Source: BJGO01 sp039810885 (GTDB lineage Bacteria > Bacteroidota > Bacteroidia > Chitinophagales > UBA10324). Taken from it: 51,169 nt of DNA. A program made the position numbers and the translations under genes. The stretch spans positions 1 through 51,169 of the forward strand of contig JBDHXV010000015.1 in NCBI GenBank assembly GCA_039810885.1, written 5' to 3'. Positions 8,454-16,957 of the stretch are shown in pieces. The notes under the pieces were generated by a model. It searched no databases. It was not told where the DNA came from and worked only from the letters and a program-made list of their open reading frames with translations. Every line of letters starts with the position of its first letter. The first letter of the stretch is position 1.

Positions 8454-9494
8454 ATGATTTTAGAAAAGAAAAATATTCGCACACTTACTCTGCCTGAGCT
8501 ACAAGAATGGTTTACTAAAGCAGGAGATAAAAAATTCAGAGCGGCACAGGCGTACGACTGGCTTTGGAAAAAAGGTATTCGCTCCATAGAGGAGATGTCC
8601 AATTTATCGAAGGAAGTGCGTAATAAATTAAATGAATCTTTCTCTCTACCTGCTTTGCATCTGGATAAAACACAATTCAGTCAAGATGGCACAATTAAGG
8701 TACGTTTTGTTACGGAAGATAAACATTACATAGAAGGAGTGATTATTCCGTCTGAAGACAGGCTTACTGCTTGCGTATCCTCTCAGGTGGGATGCTCTCT
8801 TGCCTGTGTTTTTTGTGCCACTGGTCAAATTAAACGTGAGCGCAATCTCCATTTCTATGAAATCTACGACCAGGTTATTATGCTAAATGAGCTTGCCGAG
8901 CAGAAATTTGGACAAAGAATTACAAACATTGTGTTTATGGGCATGGGTGAGCCCTTATTGAATTATACACAGGTTACTAAAGCAATTGATATCATCACCA
9001 GTCCGGAAGCATTCGGAATGTCTCCCCGCCGAATTACCGTTTCTACTGCGGGTATAGCTAAGATGATTAGAAAAATGGGGGATGATGAGGTGCGCTATCG
9101 TATAGCGCTGTCCTTGCACTCAGCAAGCGATGTGAAGCGAAGTAAAATTATGCCTATTAACGACGAGGACAATATTGCAACACTGACAGAAGCGTTAAAT
9201 TACTTTTATCAAAAAACAAAAAGCAGAATATCGCTGGAGTATATTCTATTTAATGAGTTTAACGACAGTATTGAAGATGCAAAGCAGCTCATCAAGATTG
9301 CACGACGTATTCCTTGCCGTGTAAATCTTATTGAGTATAACACAGTAGAAAAAAGCGGCTTTCAGAAATCAACTGAAGAAAAGATGAATGCCTTTGCAGC
9401 AATGCTTGAAAAGAATGGCGTACCTGTAACTCTGCGTTATAGCCGGGGCAAAGATATCAATGCCGCCTGTGGACAATTAGCTAATAAGGATTAA
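8454..9494 (+). CDS. rlmN: dual-specificity RNA methyltransferase RlmN
   Basis: 346 residues, the normal length. The radical-SAM cluster motif CxxxCxxC is at C114, C118 and C121 (GCSLACVFCATGQ). The acceptor cysteine near the C terminus is C339 (INAACGQL). Other family blocks are GMGEPLLNY and ALSLHSA. It methylates C2 of A2503 in 23S rRNA and A37 of certain tRNAs. The 3' end overlaps the PorP/SprF-like gene on the other strand by four bases, so the two genes converge. Confidence 0.95.
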   Translation: MILEKKNIRTLTLPELQEWFTKAGDKKFRAAQAYDWLWKKGIRSIEEMSNLSKEVRNKLNESFSLPALHLDKTQFSQDGTIKVRFVTEDKHYIEGVIIPSEDRLTACVSSQVGCSLACVFCATGQIKRERNLHFYEIYDQVIMLNELAEQKFGQRITNIVFMGMGEPLLNYTQVTKAIDIITSPEAFGMSPRRITVSTAGIAKMIRKMGDDEVRYRIALSLHSASDVKRSKIMPINDEDNIATLTEALNYFYQKTKSRISLEYILFNEFNDSIEDAKQLIKIARRIPCRVNLIEYNTVEKSGFQKSTEEKMNAFAAMLEKNGVPVTLRYSRGKDINAACGQLANKD

Positions 9495-10513
9495 AACCGA
9501 GGGCAGAAGGTACTCTTGTTTTTCTTGATCGGCTTTCCTGCACTGTATATCACGGCCACTTCAAATCCACCCTGCCCGCCTGTAGCTCTTTTTAATGTTG
9601 ATGAATTTACGTCATAGCTCACTCCAAACTGAATTCCATTCATCATAAGTCCAACGGTTGGAATATAAGCATCATTCATGCGTGTAAATAACCCGCCATA
9701 GATAATCGTACCCGGCTTATATCGTGAGGGTGCGAAGTTATACCCTATGGCCGTTCCGGCAACAAATTCCTGCGCAGCCGTTTGAAGTTGATATAATGCA
9801 TAGGGTAATATATATATTTTATTATTTATACCGAATGTACCGCCCGCATGAACTGAATATCGTGTTCCTATCTTGTTTCCGGTACCGCTTCCGTAAAAGG
9901 ACTCCATTGGTTTTGCAATGTGTGAGATTGCCGCACCTAATGTAAATCGTGAGTAATCAGTCAATTGAGCATCAAAAGCGATTCCACCGGTCAAGTCTGT
10001 ATAAGCAAAACGAGTATTTGTTATAGGATCAAGCGAAGCAAATCCGGGCTTAAAACCCGTACCCGTAAACTCGTCATAAAAATCTAATCGCGATAAGTCT
10101 ATCCCCTTTTGAGTCCAGCCCCATAAGCCTCCGGCTGATAGATGATAGTTCCCTGAATTGTCGAGAGATTGATGATATGCCGCACTTATCATAGCTGAGC
10201 TTGTAGTTAACTGCCCATCGCCTGCTTTATCTGTCAGAAATAAAACTCCTAATCCTAAATAGTTTCCACTAAATCGCCCGCTTAACAATTTGAAATCGGC
10301 GAATGCCGAAGGGGTGGCATAAACAGCAGGAGCTGAAATACTCCCCCATTGATTCCGATAATTTGCTCCAACGCGCCACGTTCCATTCATACCACCGGTT
10401 AAAGCTGGGTTTAGTGTTAGCGGTGAGTAATAAAATTGTGAAAAGTGTGGATCCTGCGCCATAAGCCCAGTAGCTGCCACGCTGAACACAATTAAAAAAA
10501 GTATTTTTTTCAT
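9491..10513 (-). CDS. PorP/SprF family T9SS-associated outer-membrane protein
   Basis: 340 residues. The signal peptide (about 1-19) ends GLMAQ, directly followed by DPHFSQFYYSPLTLNPALTGG, the hallmark start of mature PorP/SprF proteins. The rest is rich in beta-strand and glycine segments, consistent with a membrane barrel. Family members work with the type IX secretion machinery; some are needed for secretion of specific gliding adhesins. In many genomes they sit beside the adhesin they serve, but here the nearest T9SS cargo is about 6 kb away. Confidence 0.88.
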   Translation of the reverse strand: MKKILFLIVFSVAATGLMAQDPHFSQFYYSPLTLNPALTGGMNGTWRVGANYRNQWGSISAPAVYATPSAFADFKLLSGRFSGNYLGLGVLFLTDKAGDGQLTTSSAMISAAYHQSLDNSGNYHLSAGGLWGWTQKGIDLSRLDFYDEFTGTGFKPGFASLDPITNTRFAYTDLTGGIAFDAQLTDYSRFTLGAAISHIAKPMESFYGSGTGNKIGTRYSVHAGGTFGINNKIYILPYALYQLQTAAQEFVAGTAIGYNFAPSRYKPGTIIYGGLFTRMNDAYIPTVGLMMNGIQFGVSYDVNSSTLKRATGGQGGFEVAVIYSAGKPIKKNKSTFCPRF

Positions 10514-10621
10514 ATCTGGTTCCGGCCCGTAAAACGAATGTTTCTATAGTTCATTACGATGAAAATAAACGTGCCGTTAAAAATAAGCATAACAATCAGT
10601 TTTACAAGCGCTTTGTCGTTT

Positions 10622-11272
10622 TTAATGCTGCATTTTTTCACCAAAGGCCAGATCGCCTGCATCTCCAAGACCGGGGACAATATATGCCTGTGGGTTCAAC
10701 TCTTCATCAATGGCTGCGGTCCAGATCGTGTAATCCGTCAAATTTTCTTGTACCATTCTTATTCCTGCACGGCTTGCTATAACGCAAGCTATGTGAGTAT
10801 GCCGTGGCTTACCGATTTCAAAAACTTGCTTCAATGTTTTAACCATTGAGGCACCGGTGGCCAACATCGGGTCGGCCACAATTAACACCTTATCCTTTAA
10901 ATCTGCACAAGCAAGATATTCTAACTCAATAACGAAACTTCCACCATCGGTGTGTTTTCGATAAGCAGAAATAAATGCATTATCAGCATGATCAAAATAA
11001 TTTAGCACGCCGTGATGCATCGGAATTCCTGCTCTTAGAATGGTTCCAACCACAGGCTGAGATTTTAATACCGGAACCTGAATCGTCCCCAAGGGGGTGG
11101 TTATCATTTCTTGTGTATAGGCTAACGTTTTTGAGATTTCATAGGCTATAATTTCTCCAATACGTTCAAGATTTCTACGAAATCGCATCCGGTCGTTTTG
11201 TATCTCCACGCAACGGATTTCCGCAATGAATTGATTAACTAATGAGTTGTTTTCTCCTAAGTTATAAACCAT
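10622..11272 (-). CDS. upp: uracil phosphoribosyltransferase
   Basis: 216 residues. The PRPP-binding loop VLIVADPMLATGAS is at about 129-142, and the uracil-binding C-terminal block PGLGDAGDLAFG is intact. ILRAGIPMHHG is also typical. It salvages uracil to UMP in the cytoplasm. The start codon lies inside the upstream gene (11-base overlap), so translation is probably coupled. It is the last gene of a four-gene minus-strand operon whose other members have no obvious link to pyrimidine salvage. Confidence 0.93.
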   Translation of the reverse strand: MVYNLGENNSLVNQFIAEIRCVEIQNDRMRFRRNLERIGEIIAYEISKTLAYTQEMITTPLGTIQVPVLKSQPVVGTILRAGIPMHHGVLNYFDHADNAFISAYRKHTDGGSFVIELEYLACADLKDKVLIVADPMLATGASMVKTLKQVFEIGKPRHTHIACVIASRAGIRMVQENLTDYTIWTAAIDEELNPQAYIVPGLGDAGDLAFGEKMQH

Positions 11273-12194
11273 CTTTTATGTTTTTAATAATTCTAAGATG
11301 CCAAGGTAATTGATTTAGATAGATGTGCCAATAAGTTTGTTCCCGAGCTCCATAAGATTTGTAATAGTTTGCTACCGAGGGAATATCTGAACCTTCAAAA
11401 TCAAAAATAATTTCATTGCCGGAAAAATATTTAATGACGTGATTCAGTAAAACAGACATGGACTGTCGTGTTCTGCCTTCAATGCTTGAGGCATTAAAAA
11501 CATTTACAGCAAAGAATTGATTATGCAAGATAAAACTAGCAGCAAGACATTTACTTCCATTCCAAACTTCCCACACTTCGCCTTGCTTTCTCCGAGCTGC
11601 TTGCTCTACCAATTGACTTAAAGTTTGATAATCTTTTTGTTTCAACTCTTTCACTGTATCTGCTCTGGTTTGTTTAAAAAGTTGAATCAAATTACTCGCA
11701 CTGTGGCTTAATCTTAACTCCGCTGCTGAGGAATGTTTTTTCAAATTGCGCTTCAAATTTTCTGAAAAATCTTTTGCAATGAGTTCATATTCTCTATTAA
11801 GCAATAAAAGGTGCGTTACTCTGGTATGAACTTTAGTAAAGCCCGAAGGGAATGGGTTTGTGTGATTAATTTGATACTGGATAAACGATGAATTAGACTT
11901 CAGTAACGCATAAAACTCCTGACTCAATTCGGCACTGTTTATTATATCTGAATGAGAAAAAAACAAACCAAACTGTTGCGTAAAGAAAGGCTGGTATAAA
12001 TACTTTATTCCTGCTTTGATACGATAGGATAAGGGAGCAATTACGCTATAATCCTCATTAACTATTGCATTCCATTGAGGGCACGCTATATCTAAATACC
12101 ACGAATACACGTAAGGTAAGGGAATAATGGAGTTATCTAATGCTGCATTCCAACGCTGTTTGTCAATTTCTTTATGACATAGGATGCGCAGCAT
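11262..12194 (-). CDS. GNAT/FemAB-like acyltransferase, Bacteroidota-specific
   Basis: 310 residues with no signal peptide. The N terminus (PYVYSWYLDIACPQWNAIV, then YLYQPFFTQQFGLF) and the C-terminal GNAT-like half (SKCLAASFILHNQFFAVNVFN, then FDFEGSDIPSVANYYKSYGA) resemble FemAB/GNAT-type acyltransferases, which transfer aminoacyl or acyl groups to cell-wall or lipid acceptors. The substrate is unknown. It is third in the operon, two bases after the deacetylase-like gene, and overlaps upp by 11 bases. The family call is from pattern only. Confidence 0.55.
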   Translation of the reverse strand: MLRILCHKEIDKQRWNAALDNSIIPLPYVYSWYLDIACPQWNAIVNEDYSVIAPLSYRIKAGIKYLYQPFFTQQFGLFFSHSDIINSAELSQEFYALLKSNSSFIQYQINHTNPFPSGFTKVHTRVTHLLLLNREYELIAKDFSENLKRNLKKHSSAAELRLSHSASNLIQLFKQTRADTVKELKQKDYQTLSQLVEQAARRKQGEVWEVWNGSKCLAASFILHNQFFAVNVFNASSIEGRTRQSMSVLLNHVIKYFSGNEIIFDFEGSDIPSVANYYKSYGAREQTYWHIYLNQLPWHLRIIKNIKDGL

Positions 12195-12196
12195 AG

Positions 12197-13501
12197 TTAT
12201 TCCTTTGCGTATTGAATTAGTTCTTCAAAGCGAGATTGCCAGCCCTTAAACTCGCTATGGGTATCAATTAAATTATTATGAGCAATGAATATAAACATGC
12301 CATTAACCTTTCTGACTTCATCTACATATTGTTTCACTTCATCTAAGGCTGTGTCCGCAGAAAGATTCAACTGATGATGTAAAGTAGAATCCATTGCGCA
12401 GAATGGGTAAACTCTTAATGCTGTAGATTCCTCTCTTTCGATGTCATAAAAGTTATATGGGGAACATATTCCTGCCCGAAATCCTAGAATACTTTGATAA
12501 CCCATAGAATAATCTTCACGGACACCTATTTCAGCCAGTGTTCTGTACGTGTCGGGGAACTTTAGCATGATGTAATGTTGCCTGCTCCGGATGGTGGGCT
12601 TGCCGGTAATGGCATTAAGCCGATCTATTTCCAACCCAAGTAATTTAGGTTTTGCGTTTGATGCAAAGCTTGGGTGCAGCCCAATCAAATAACGACCATG
12701 AATCTCTCGAATCAAATTTTGCAATCGATCGCTTGTCCAGGGGATACTCTTATCATACATTCCATAATCTCCAAGGTGAAAAAAATAAATAGGATAAACC
12801 TGGTGCTTATTATTCAATTGGAATTGATATTCGAACGTGTCATAAGGGTCTTGCATTTTACCTGCAAGTACTTTTTTATGCATGTCCATAAACTCCTTAT
12901 CTCCTTTGATTAGGGCCTTTAGATAAGCTCCTTTAGTGCGAATCGTCCCTTTCTCAAGTATAGAGTAGGCAATATCTATATCATAAGTTAAGACAAATTG
13001 ATAATTCTTAGCCCCAAATCGAAGTGCAGGATATTTATCGTGTAAGATGTGTTTTATATGCTCCACATAATGATTTACAACAGGGATAAAATGAAAACTC
13101 TTTTGATATGCTATCCCTTTTTCTCCTCTGAAGCGGCCATAAGAATCTCCTCTAAAAGGAAGGTATTCTTCGTAACGTGTAACCATGAAGAAGGCTGCTG
13201 CTAAAGGATCATACGGCAATGAGGCCGGTTGATTCGATGCAAAGATTACCGGAATACCTCCGTATTCAATCACCTCTGTCCGTTGTTGTCGTACTCCCGT
13301 TTCGAATAAAATTTGTTGTGAAGAAATGAATAGCTCATCATTGAAAGGTTTCGTACTATAATTCAGTTTTGGCCCATCGAAGCCCTGAAAAGTTTGTACA
13401 TCGTTTGTTATTTCAAAATCGATTTCAATCATTTCTCGGAATAACAGATTCAATATGTAATACAGGCGCGGACTAACTTTGGGTGTGTAAATCAGCAACA
13501 T
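12197..13501 (-). CDS. polysaccharide deacetylase-like protein (DUF7033 type)
   Basis: 434 residues with no signal peptide. The N-terminal part (1-140) contains FFMVTRYEEYLPF, characteristic of the DUF7033-type leader of Bacteroidota deacetylase-like proteins. The middle and C-terminal parts keep features of the NodB barrel: FVLTYDIDIA, IGLHPSFAS, SRQHYIMLKFPDTY, MGYQSILGFRAG and FIFIAHNNLI. Members are often linked to surface-polysaccharide loci; activity is unproven. It sits two bases from each operon neighbour. Confidence 0.7.
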   Translation of the reverse strand: MLLIYTPKVSPRLYYILNLLFREMIEIDFEITNDVQTFQGFDGPKLNYSTKPFNDELFISSQQILFETGVRQQRTEVIEYGGIPVIFASNQPASLPYDPLAAAFFMVTRYEEYLPFRGDSYGRFRGEKGIAYQKSFHFIPVVNHYVEHIKHILHDKYPALRFGAKNYQFVLTYDIDIAYSILEKGTIRTKGAYLKALIKGDKEFMDMHKKVLAGKMQDPYDTFEYQFQLNNKHQVYPIYFFHLGDYGMYDKSIPWTSDRLQNLIREIHGRYLIGLHPSFASNAKPKLLGLEIDRLNAITGKPTIRSRQHYIMLKFPDTYRTLAEIGVREDYSMGYQSILGFRAGICSPYNFYDIEREESTALRVYPFCAMDSTLHHQLNLSADTALDEVKQYVDEVRKVNGMFIFIAHNNLIDTHSEFKGWQSRFEELIQYAKE

Positions 13502-13503
13502 CT

Positions 13504-14175
13504 TTATGGCGCTTGTTTAATTGTATTTGAAGAGTAAAACCTTTTATCGTATGTAGCCATTTCGTAAAGTAAGGGGTGAACACGATATCGTTCATCAGCA
13601 TAAAACTGATATAAATTACTTAAAGTATCAACGACATTGCTTACCCCAATATCCTCACACCAACGTAATGGCCCTTTGGGATAATTTGTGCCCAACATCA
13701 TTCCATTATCGATATCAGAAACGTTAGCTGTACCCTCTGCAAGAGTGGCAACAGCTTCGTTTATAATCATACTTAATACACGCAGCGCAATCATTCCCGG
13801 AGTGTCTGGCACGATTTTATATTCCCATTTAAAATACTCAGCCAACATTTTGAATCTTATCAAAGATGCTGCATCACCACATACTTCTTTTATTGGTGCA
13901 CCGATAAATCCGCTAAATAAGTTCATGCCGCAGATAAATGAAACATTATACTGTCCTGCCTTTGACTGTAAAGTAGTTGACGCAGTTGATGTAATTAATA
14001 CAGTGTGTGTGTGAGGGTCATCTATTATTAAATTCAAGGCATCATGCAATAGGAAAACAACATCAAAACCTCGTTCATACGCTGAACTCTGCCTGATCTC
14101 GTGCTGCATAGACTCCGGAAATTGACGTTTCAATTCCATCGCACAATACTCATTCCCTATGATTAATACCTTCAA
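13504..14175 (-). CDS. 3-hydroxyacyl-CoA dehydrogenase-like protein with degenerate nucleotide-binding site
   Basis: 223 residues. The C-terminal half (about 90-215) matches the C-terminal domain of 3-hydroxyacyl-CoA dehydrogenases: MLGTNYPKGPLRWCEDIGV, then YRVHPLLYEMA. The N-terminal half should be the NAD-binding Rossmann domain but is short, and its first loop (VLIIGNEYCAMEL) lacks GxGxxG. Full-length enzymes are near 280-320 residues. It may therefore be a non-catalytic homologue. It is the first gene of the four-gene operon and divergent from ridA. Confidence 0.65.
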   Translation of the reverse strand: MKVLIIGNEYCAMELKRQFPESMQHEIRQSSAYERGFDVVFLLHDALNLIIDDPHTHTVLITSTASTTLQSKAGQYNVSFICGMNLFSGFIGAPIKEVCGDAASLIRFKMLAEYFKWEYKIVPDTPGMIALRVLSMIINEAVATLAEGTANVSDIDNGMMLGTNYPKGPLRWCEDIGVSNVVDTLSNLYQFYADERYRVHPLLYEMATYDKRFYSSNTIKQAP

Positions 14176-14225
14176 TGGTTGTTATTTAATGATATTTGGG
14201 CTTGCGAAAATAAATAATCTGTCTT

Positions 14226-14606
14226 ATGAAAAAACAAGTAATCAACACCCCAAATGCTCCTGCACCCATAGGTCCCTATAGTCAAGCCATTTATTGCGGT
14301 GATCTTCTCTTTGTTTCGGGCCAAATTCCTATTGACTCAAAAACCGGTTCTCTCATAACGGACAATATTGTTTCGGAGACGCATCAAGTAATGAAAAATT
14401 TAAAAGCAATACTTTTCGCTGCGGGTCTGGATTTTTCAAACGTTGTAAAAACGTCTATATTCCTGAGTGATATGGACTCATTTGCTCAGGTGAATGAAGT
14501 ATATGGAAGTTATTTCAGCAGTGACTTCCCTGCACGTGAAACTGTTGAGGTTTCCAAGTTACCCAAAGGGGTTAATGTAGAGATTTCGGTAATAGCCTCT
14601 CGTTAG
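14226..14606 (+). CDS. ridA: RidA family imine/enamine deaminase
   Basis: 126 residues, the usual length. Family blocks are GPYSQAI at 16-22, LLFVSGQIPID at 27-37, and ARETVEVSKLPKGVNVEISVIA at the C terminus, with the conserved substrate-binding arginine. RidA proteins hydrolyse reactive enamine/imine products of PLP enzymes. It is divergent from the dehydrogenase-like gene; GATATTTG (14191-14198) resembles a -7 box. It converges with rnhB. Confidence 0.93.
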   Translation: MKKQVINTPNAPAPIGPYSQAIYCGDLLFVSGQIPIDSKTGSLITDNIVSETHQVMKNLKAILFAAGLDFSNVVKTSIFLSDMDSFAQVNEVYGSYFSSDFPARETVEVSKLPKGVNVEISVIASR

Positions 14607-14616
14607 GTCTAAATCG

Positions 14617-15276
14617 CTAAGAATTATTCTTGAAGACGATCGAAAGTTGTTCGGCTTCGTTTAATGCCACACGAAATGTTTTTCGATGAAAAGAAGTAAA
14701 TCCGTGTTGCAGTATCGCTTTTCGATGAGCTAATGTGGGGTATCCTTTGTTTTTCTTCCAGTTATACTGCGGATACCATTCGTGAATAGACATCATGTGT
14801 TCATCTCGAAAAGTTTTTGCTATAATAGATGCTGCACTGATGCTTTGGTACAATGTATCTCCCTTGACGATACAAGAAAATGGGATTTTCCTGTACGGCT
14901 TGAATTTGTTCCCATCTACAATAATATACGCAGGCATGTATCTTAATTGATTTAACGCCTCATGCATTGCTTTTATAGATGCTTTCAAAATATTAATCCG
15001 GTCAATTTCTTTTTCAGAAACAAAGGATACAGCATAGCTTAAGGCATCTTTGATGATTACATCGCGTAGTCGGAAACGCTCAGTTTCGGTTAACTGCTTG
15101 GAGTCATTCAATGCGCTATTGGAATAGCCTTGCTCAAAAATAACCGCTGCTGCAACTACAGGTCCAGCCAGACAACCTCGACCGGCTTCATCACATCCGG
15201 CTTCAGGGTGTATCCCAGAGAAATTATTTTTAAGCACGGTAGGAAAAGTAATTAATCTGTTTCGATCTGTGCACAC
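14617..15276 (-). CDS. rnhB: ribonuclease HII
   Basis: About 219 residues. The catalytic acidic set is present: D29 and E30 in CDEAGRGCLAGPV, D121 in IVDGNKFKP, and D158 in AKTFRDEHM. It removes RNA primers and misincorporated ribonucleotides from DNA. The start is uncertain: the longest frame begins with GTG at 15274-15276, and another GTG at 15235-15237 still precedes the catalytic core. No ATG precedes the core. Confidence 0.93.
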   Translation of the reverse strand: MCTDRNRLITFPTVLKNNFSGIHPEAGCDEAGRGCLAGPVVAAAVIFEQGYSNSALNDSKQLTETERFRLRDVIIKDALSYAVSFVSEKEIDRINILKASIKAMHEALNQLRYMPAYIIVDGNKFKPYRKIPFSCIVKGDTLYQSISAASIIAKTFRDEHMMSIHEWYPQYNWKKNKGYPTLAHRKAILQHGFTSFHRKTFRVALNEAEQLSIVFKNNS

Positions 15277-15280
15277 TAAC

Positions 15281-15288
15281 TATTTTTG
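15281..15288 (+). promoter_or_regulatory. candidate -7 box, TATTTTTG
   Basis: An exact TAnnTTTG match 17 bases before the asparaginase-domain start, in the 29-base gap between divergent genes. Confidence 0.4.
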
Positions 15289-15305
15289 TTGCCAATTCTA
15301 ACTCT

Positions 15306-15794
15306 ATGGAAATTCGAATTTTTGTTACGGGTGGCACTTTCGACAAAGAATATGATTTGATTAATGGACAATTATACTTTAACGAAACGCATATACCCGA
15401 GATGCTACGACTTGGGCGATGTACCCTTGATGTTGACATTCGAACATTGATGATGATTGATAGTCTTGAAATGACCGACTCCGACCGCCAGATTATCATT
15501 AATCAGTGTCGCAACTGTGAACAAGATAATATCATCATCACCCACGGTACCGACACAATGGAAATAACGGCTGCACAATTGCAATCAGCAAACCTTCCCA
15601 AAACCATTGTGATTACCGGAGCACTTATCCCATACAAATTCGGTAGCTCTGATGGCTTTTTTAATCTTGGATCTTCTTTAGCTTTTGTGCAAACACTTCC
15701 ACACGGAGTTTATGTAGTGATGAATGGCCGCTTCTTTAAAGCCGGTAAAGTGCATAAGGATAAGAAAACCGGATATTTTGAAGATGCTAATTAA
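15306..15794 (+). CDS. single-domain asparaginase-family protein
   Basis: 162 residues, matching only the N-terminal domain of L-asparaginases (normally about 330). The first nucleophile region is FVTGGTFDKEYD (threonine in GGTFD). The second motif THGTDTMEIT carries the Thr-Asp pair, and TGALIPY follows. The whole C-terminal domain, which completes the active site in dimeric asparaginases, is absent. The reading frame ends cleanly and overlaps the convergent transglycosylase gene by eight bases, so this is a natural short form rather than a sequence break. Short one-domain homologues are known; their substrate is not settled. Confidence 0.8.
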   Translation: MEIRIFVTGGTFDKEYDLINGQLYFNETHIPEMLRLGRCTLDVDIRTLMMIDSLEMTDSDRQIIINQCRNCEQDNIIITHGTDTMEITAAQLQSANLPKTIVITGALIPYKFGSSDGFFNLGSSLAFVQTLPHGVYVVMNGRFFKAGKVHKDKKTGYFEDAN

Positions 15795-16773
15795 ATAATT
15801 TAAGAAGGCGATTTTGTATGCGAATGCCAATCGGTGAATCGTTTACCGTCCCAATATTTTTTTCCGCTATCGGAGCATAATAATTCAGGGGCATTACAAT
15901 TTTATATGATTTGCCTTGCACAGGTAATTGATTTCCGACTAACCAGGGGTTAAATTGCTTTAGAACAAAATAATCACATCCTTTAGCTGCACAAAAGTCT
16001 TCAAGGCTGCTCCATGAAGAATCCACTTGAATCGTGTTAACTATAAATTCACCGGCAAAGCGAATTTTCTCGGTTGTCATAATATACTTAATAATCAGTA
16101 TCCTATAAAGATAGGAGGTCGTTTCCTTGTTGAGGGGCAAAGCATAGTAATCATCCGTTCTACTCATTGATATTTTCCGAGATATACCGCCTATTCCCAT
16201 ATTGTAAGATGCCGCCGCTAAGGTCCAACTACCCAATTCCTTGTGAGCTTGTTTTAAATATCGACATGCTGCATAGGTTGCTTTTATATAATCAAATCGC
16301 TCATCAATAAATTCATTTACTTCTAACCCAAGTCCAATGGCACTTGCGGGCATAATCTGCCAAATACCGGCCGCCCCCTTGGGAGATACTTTGTTTAATA
16401 ACTGACTTTCAGCCATAACGAGATAGATGAAGTCCTCAGGAATCCCTTCTTGTTTAATAATAAGTTTAATGTCTTTGAAGACCTTAACCCGTACAGGGTC
16501 TTTAAATATGGATGGTAAAAGGATATATGTGTTTGAAAGAAATTCTTTGGCATAGCGCCCTCGTGTTTGTAAATCGTGTAGAGGCACTTGCTCCCCGGCA
16601 AAGTTCATCTCATCCGGTATTTGAATTCCGGAATAGCCATCGTCAAATTGCGCTAACCAACCGGAAAAACGATTTACGGTATCATCTGCTCTGGTTATCT
16701 TATAATAACCACGTATGCAAAAGGTTAGCAGAATTGCCATTGAAAAAAGAACAAAGGCGAATGTTCTCTTCAT
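15787..16773 (-). CDS. lytic transglycosylase (SLT domain)
   Basis: 328 residues. An N-terminal hydrophobic signal or anchor lies at about 5-22. The SLT domain spans about 110-225, with catalytic E122 in AESQLLNKVSPKGAAGIWQ and the later block AAASYNMGIGGI. The C-terminal segment (FNPWLVGNQLPVQGKSYKIVMP) resembles a LysM-like or linker tail. It cleaves glycan strands of peptidoglycan to 1,6-anhydro products, in the periplasm. Confidence 0.88.
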   Translation of the reverse strand: MKRTFAFVLFSMAILLTFCIRGYYKITRADDTVNRFSGWLAQFDDGYSGIQIPDEMNFAGEQVPLHDLQTRGRYAKEFLSNTYILLPSIFKDPVRVKVFKDIKLIIKQEGIPEDFIYLVMAESQLLNKVSPKGAAGIWQIMPASAIGLGLEVNEFIDERFDYIKATYAACRYLKQAHKELGSWTLAAASYNMGIGGISRKISMSRTDDYYALPLNKETTSYLYRILIIKYIMTTEKIRFAGEFIVNTIQVDSSWSSLEDFCAAKGCDYFVLKQFNPWLVGNQLPVQGKSYKIVMPLNYYAPIAEKNIGTVNDSPIGIRIQNRLLKLFN

Positions 16774-16814
16774 AATTTTAAATTAAGTAGTCGGACACAT
16801 CCAACCATTAATCC

Positions 16815-16822
16815 CGAAATTA
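16815..16822 (-). promoter_or_regulatory. possible -7 box (TAATTTCG on minus strand)
   Basis: A one-base variant of TAnnTTTG, 41 bases upstream of the transglycosylase start. Weak on its own. Confidence 0.22.
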
Positions 16823-16863
16823 CGATATTTTATCCGAATAAGCAATAGGCCAGAGAAAATAGT

Positions 16864-16878
16864 CTATCTTCGAGATAG
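16864..16878. repeat. 15-bp palindrome, CTATCT-TCG-AGATAG
   Basis: A perfect 6-bp inverted repeat with a 3-base loop in the 184-base gap between two minus-strand genes. There is no T run, so it is not a clear terminator; it could be an operator or an mRNA hairpin. Confidence 0.6.
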
Positions 16879-16957
16879 TAGTCTAAGGGTTCCTATATAA
16901 TGAGTGCTGTAACTTACCGGAGTAAGAGATATTAGTTAAGCCTTCAGTTTTGTATAT

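Noticed and set aside
10559..10849. plus-strand open frame opposite upp
   Set aside because: Its 3' two-thirds lie antisense to the well-supported upp gene and no family is recognisable; the first bases fall in a gap without promoter features of their own.
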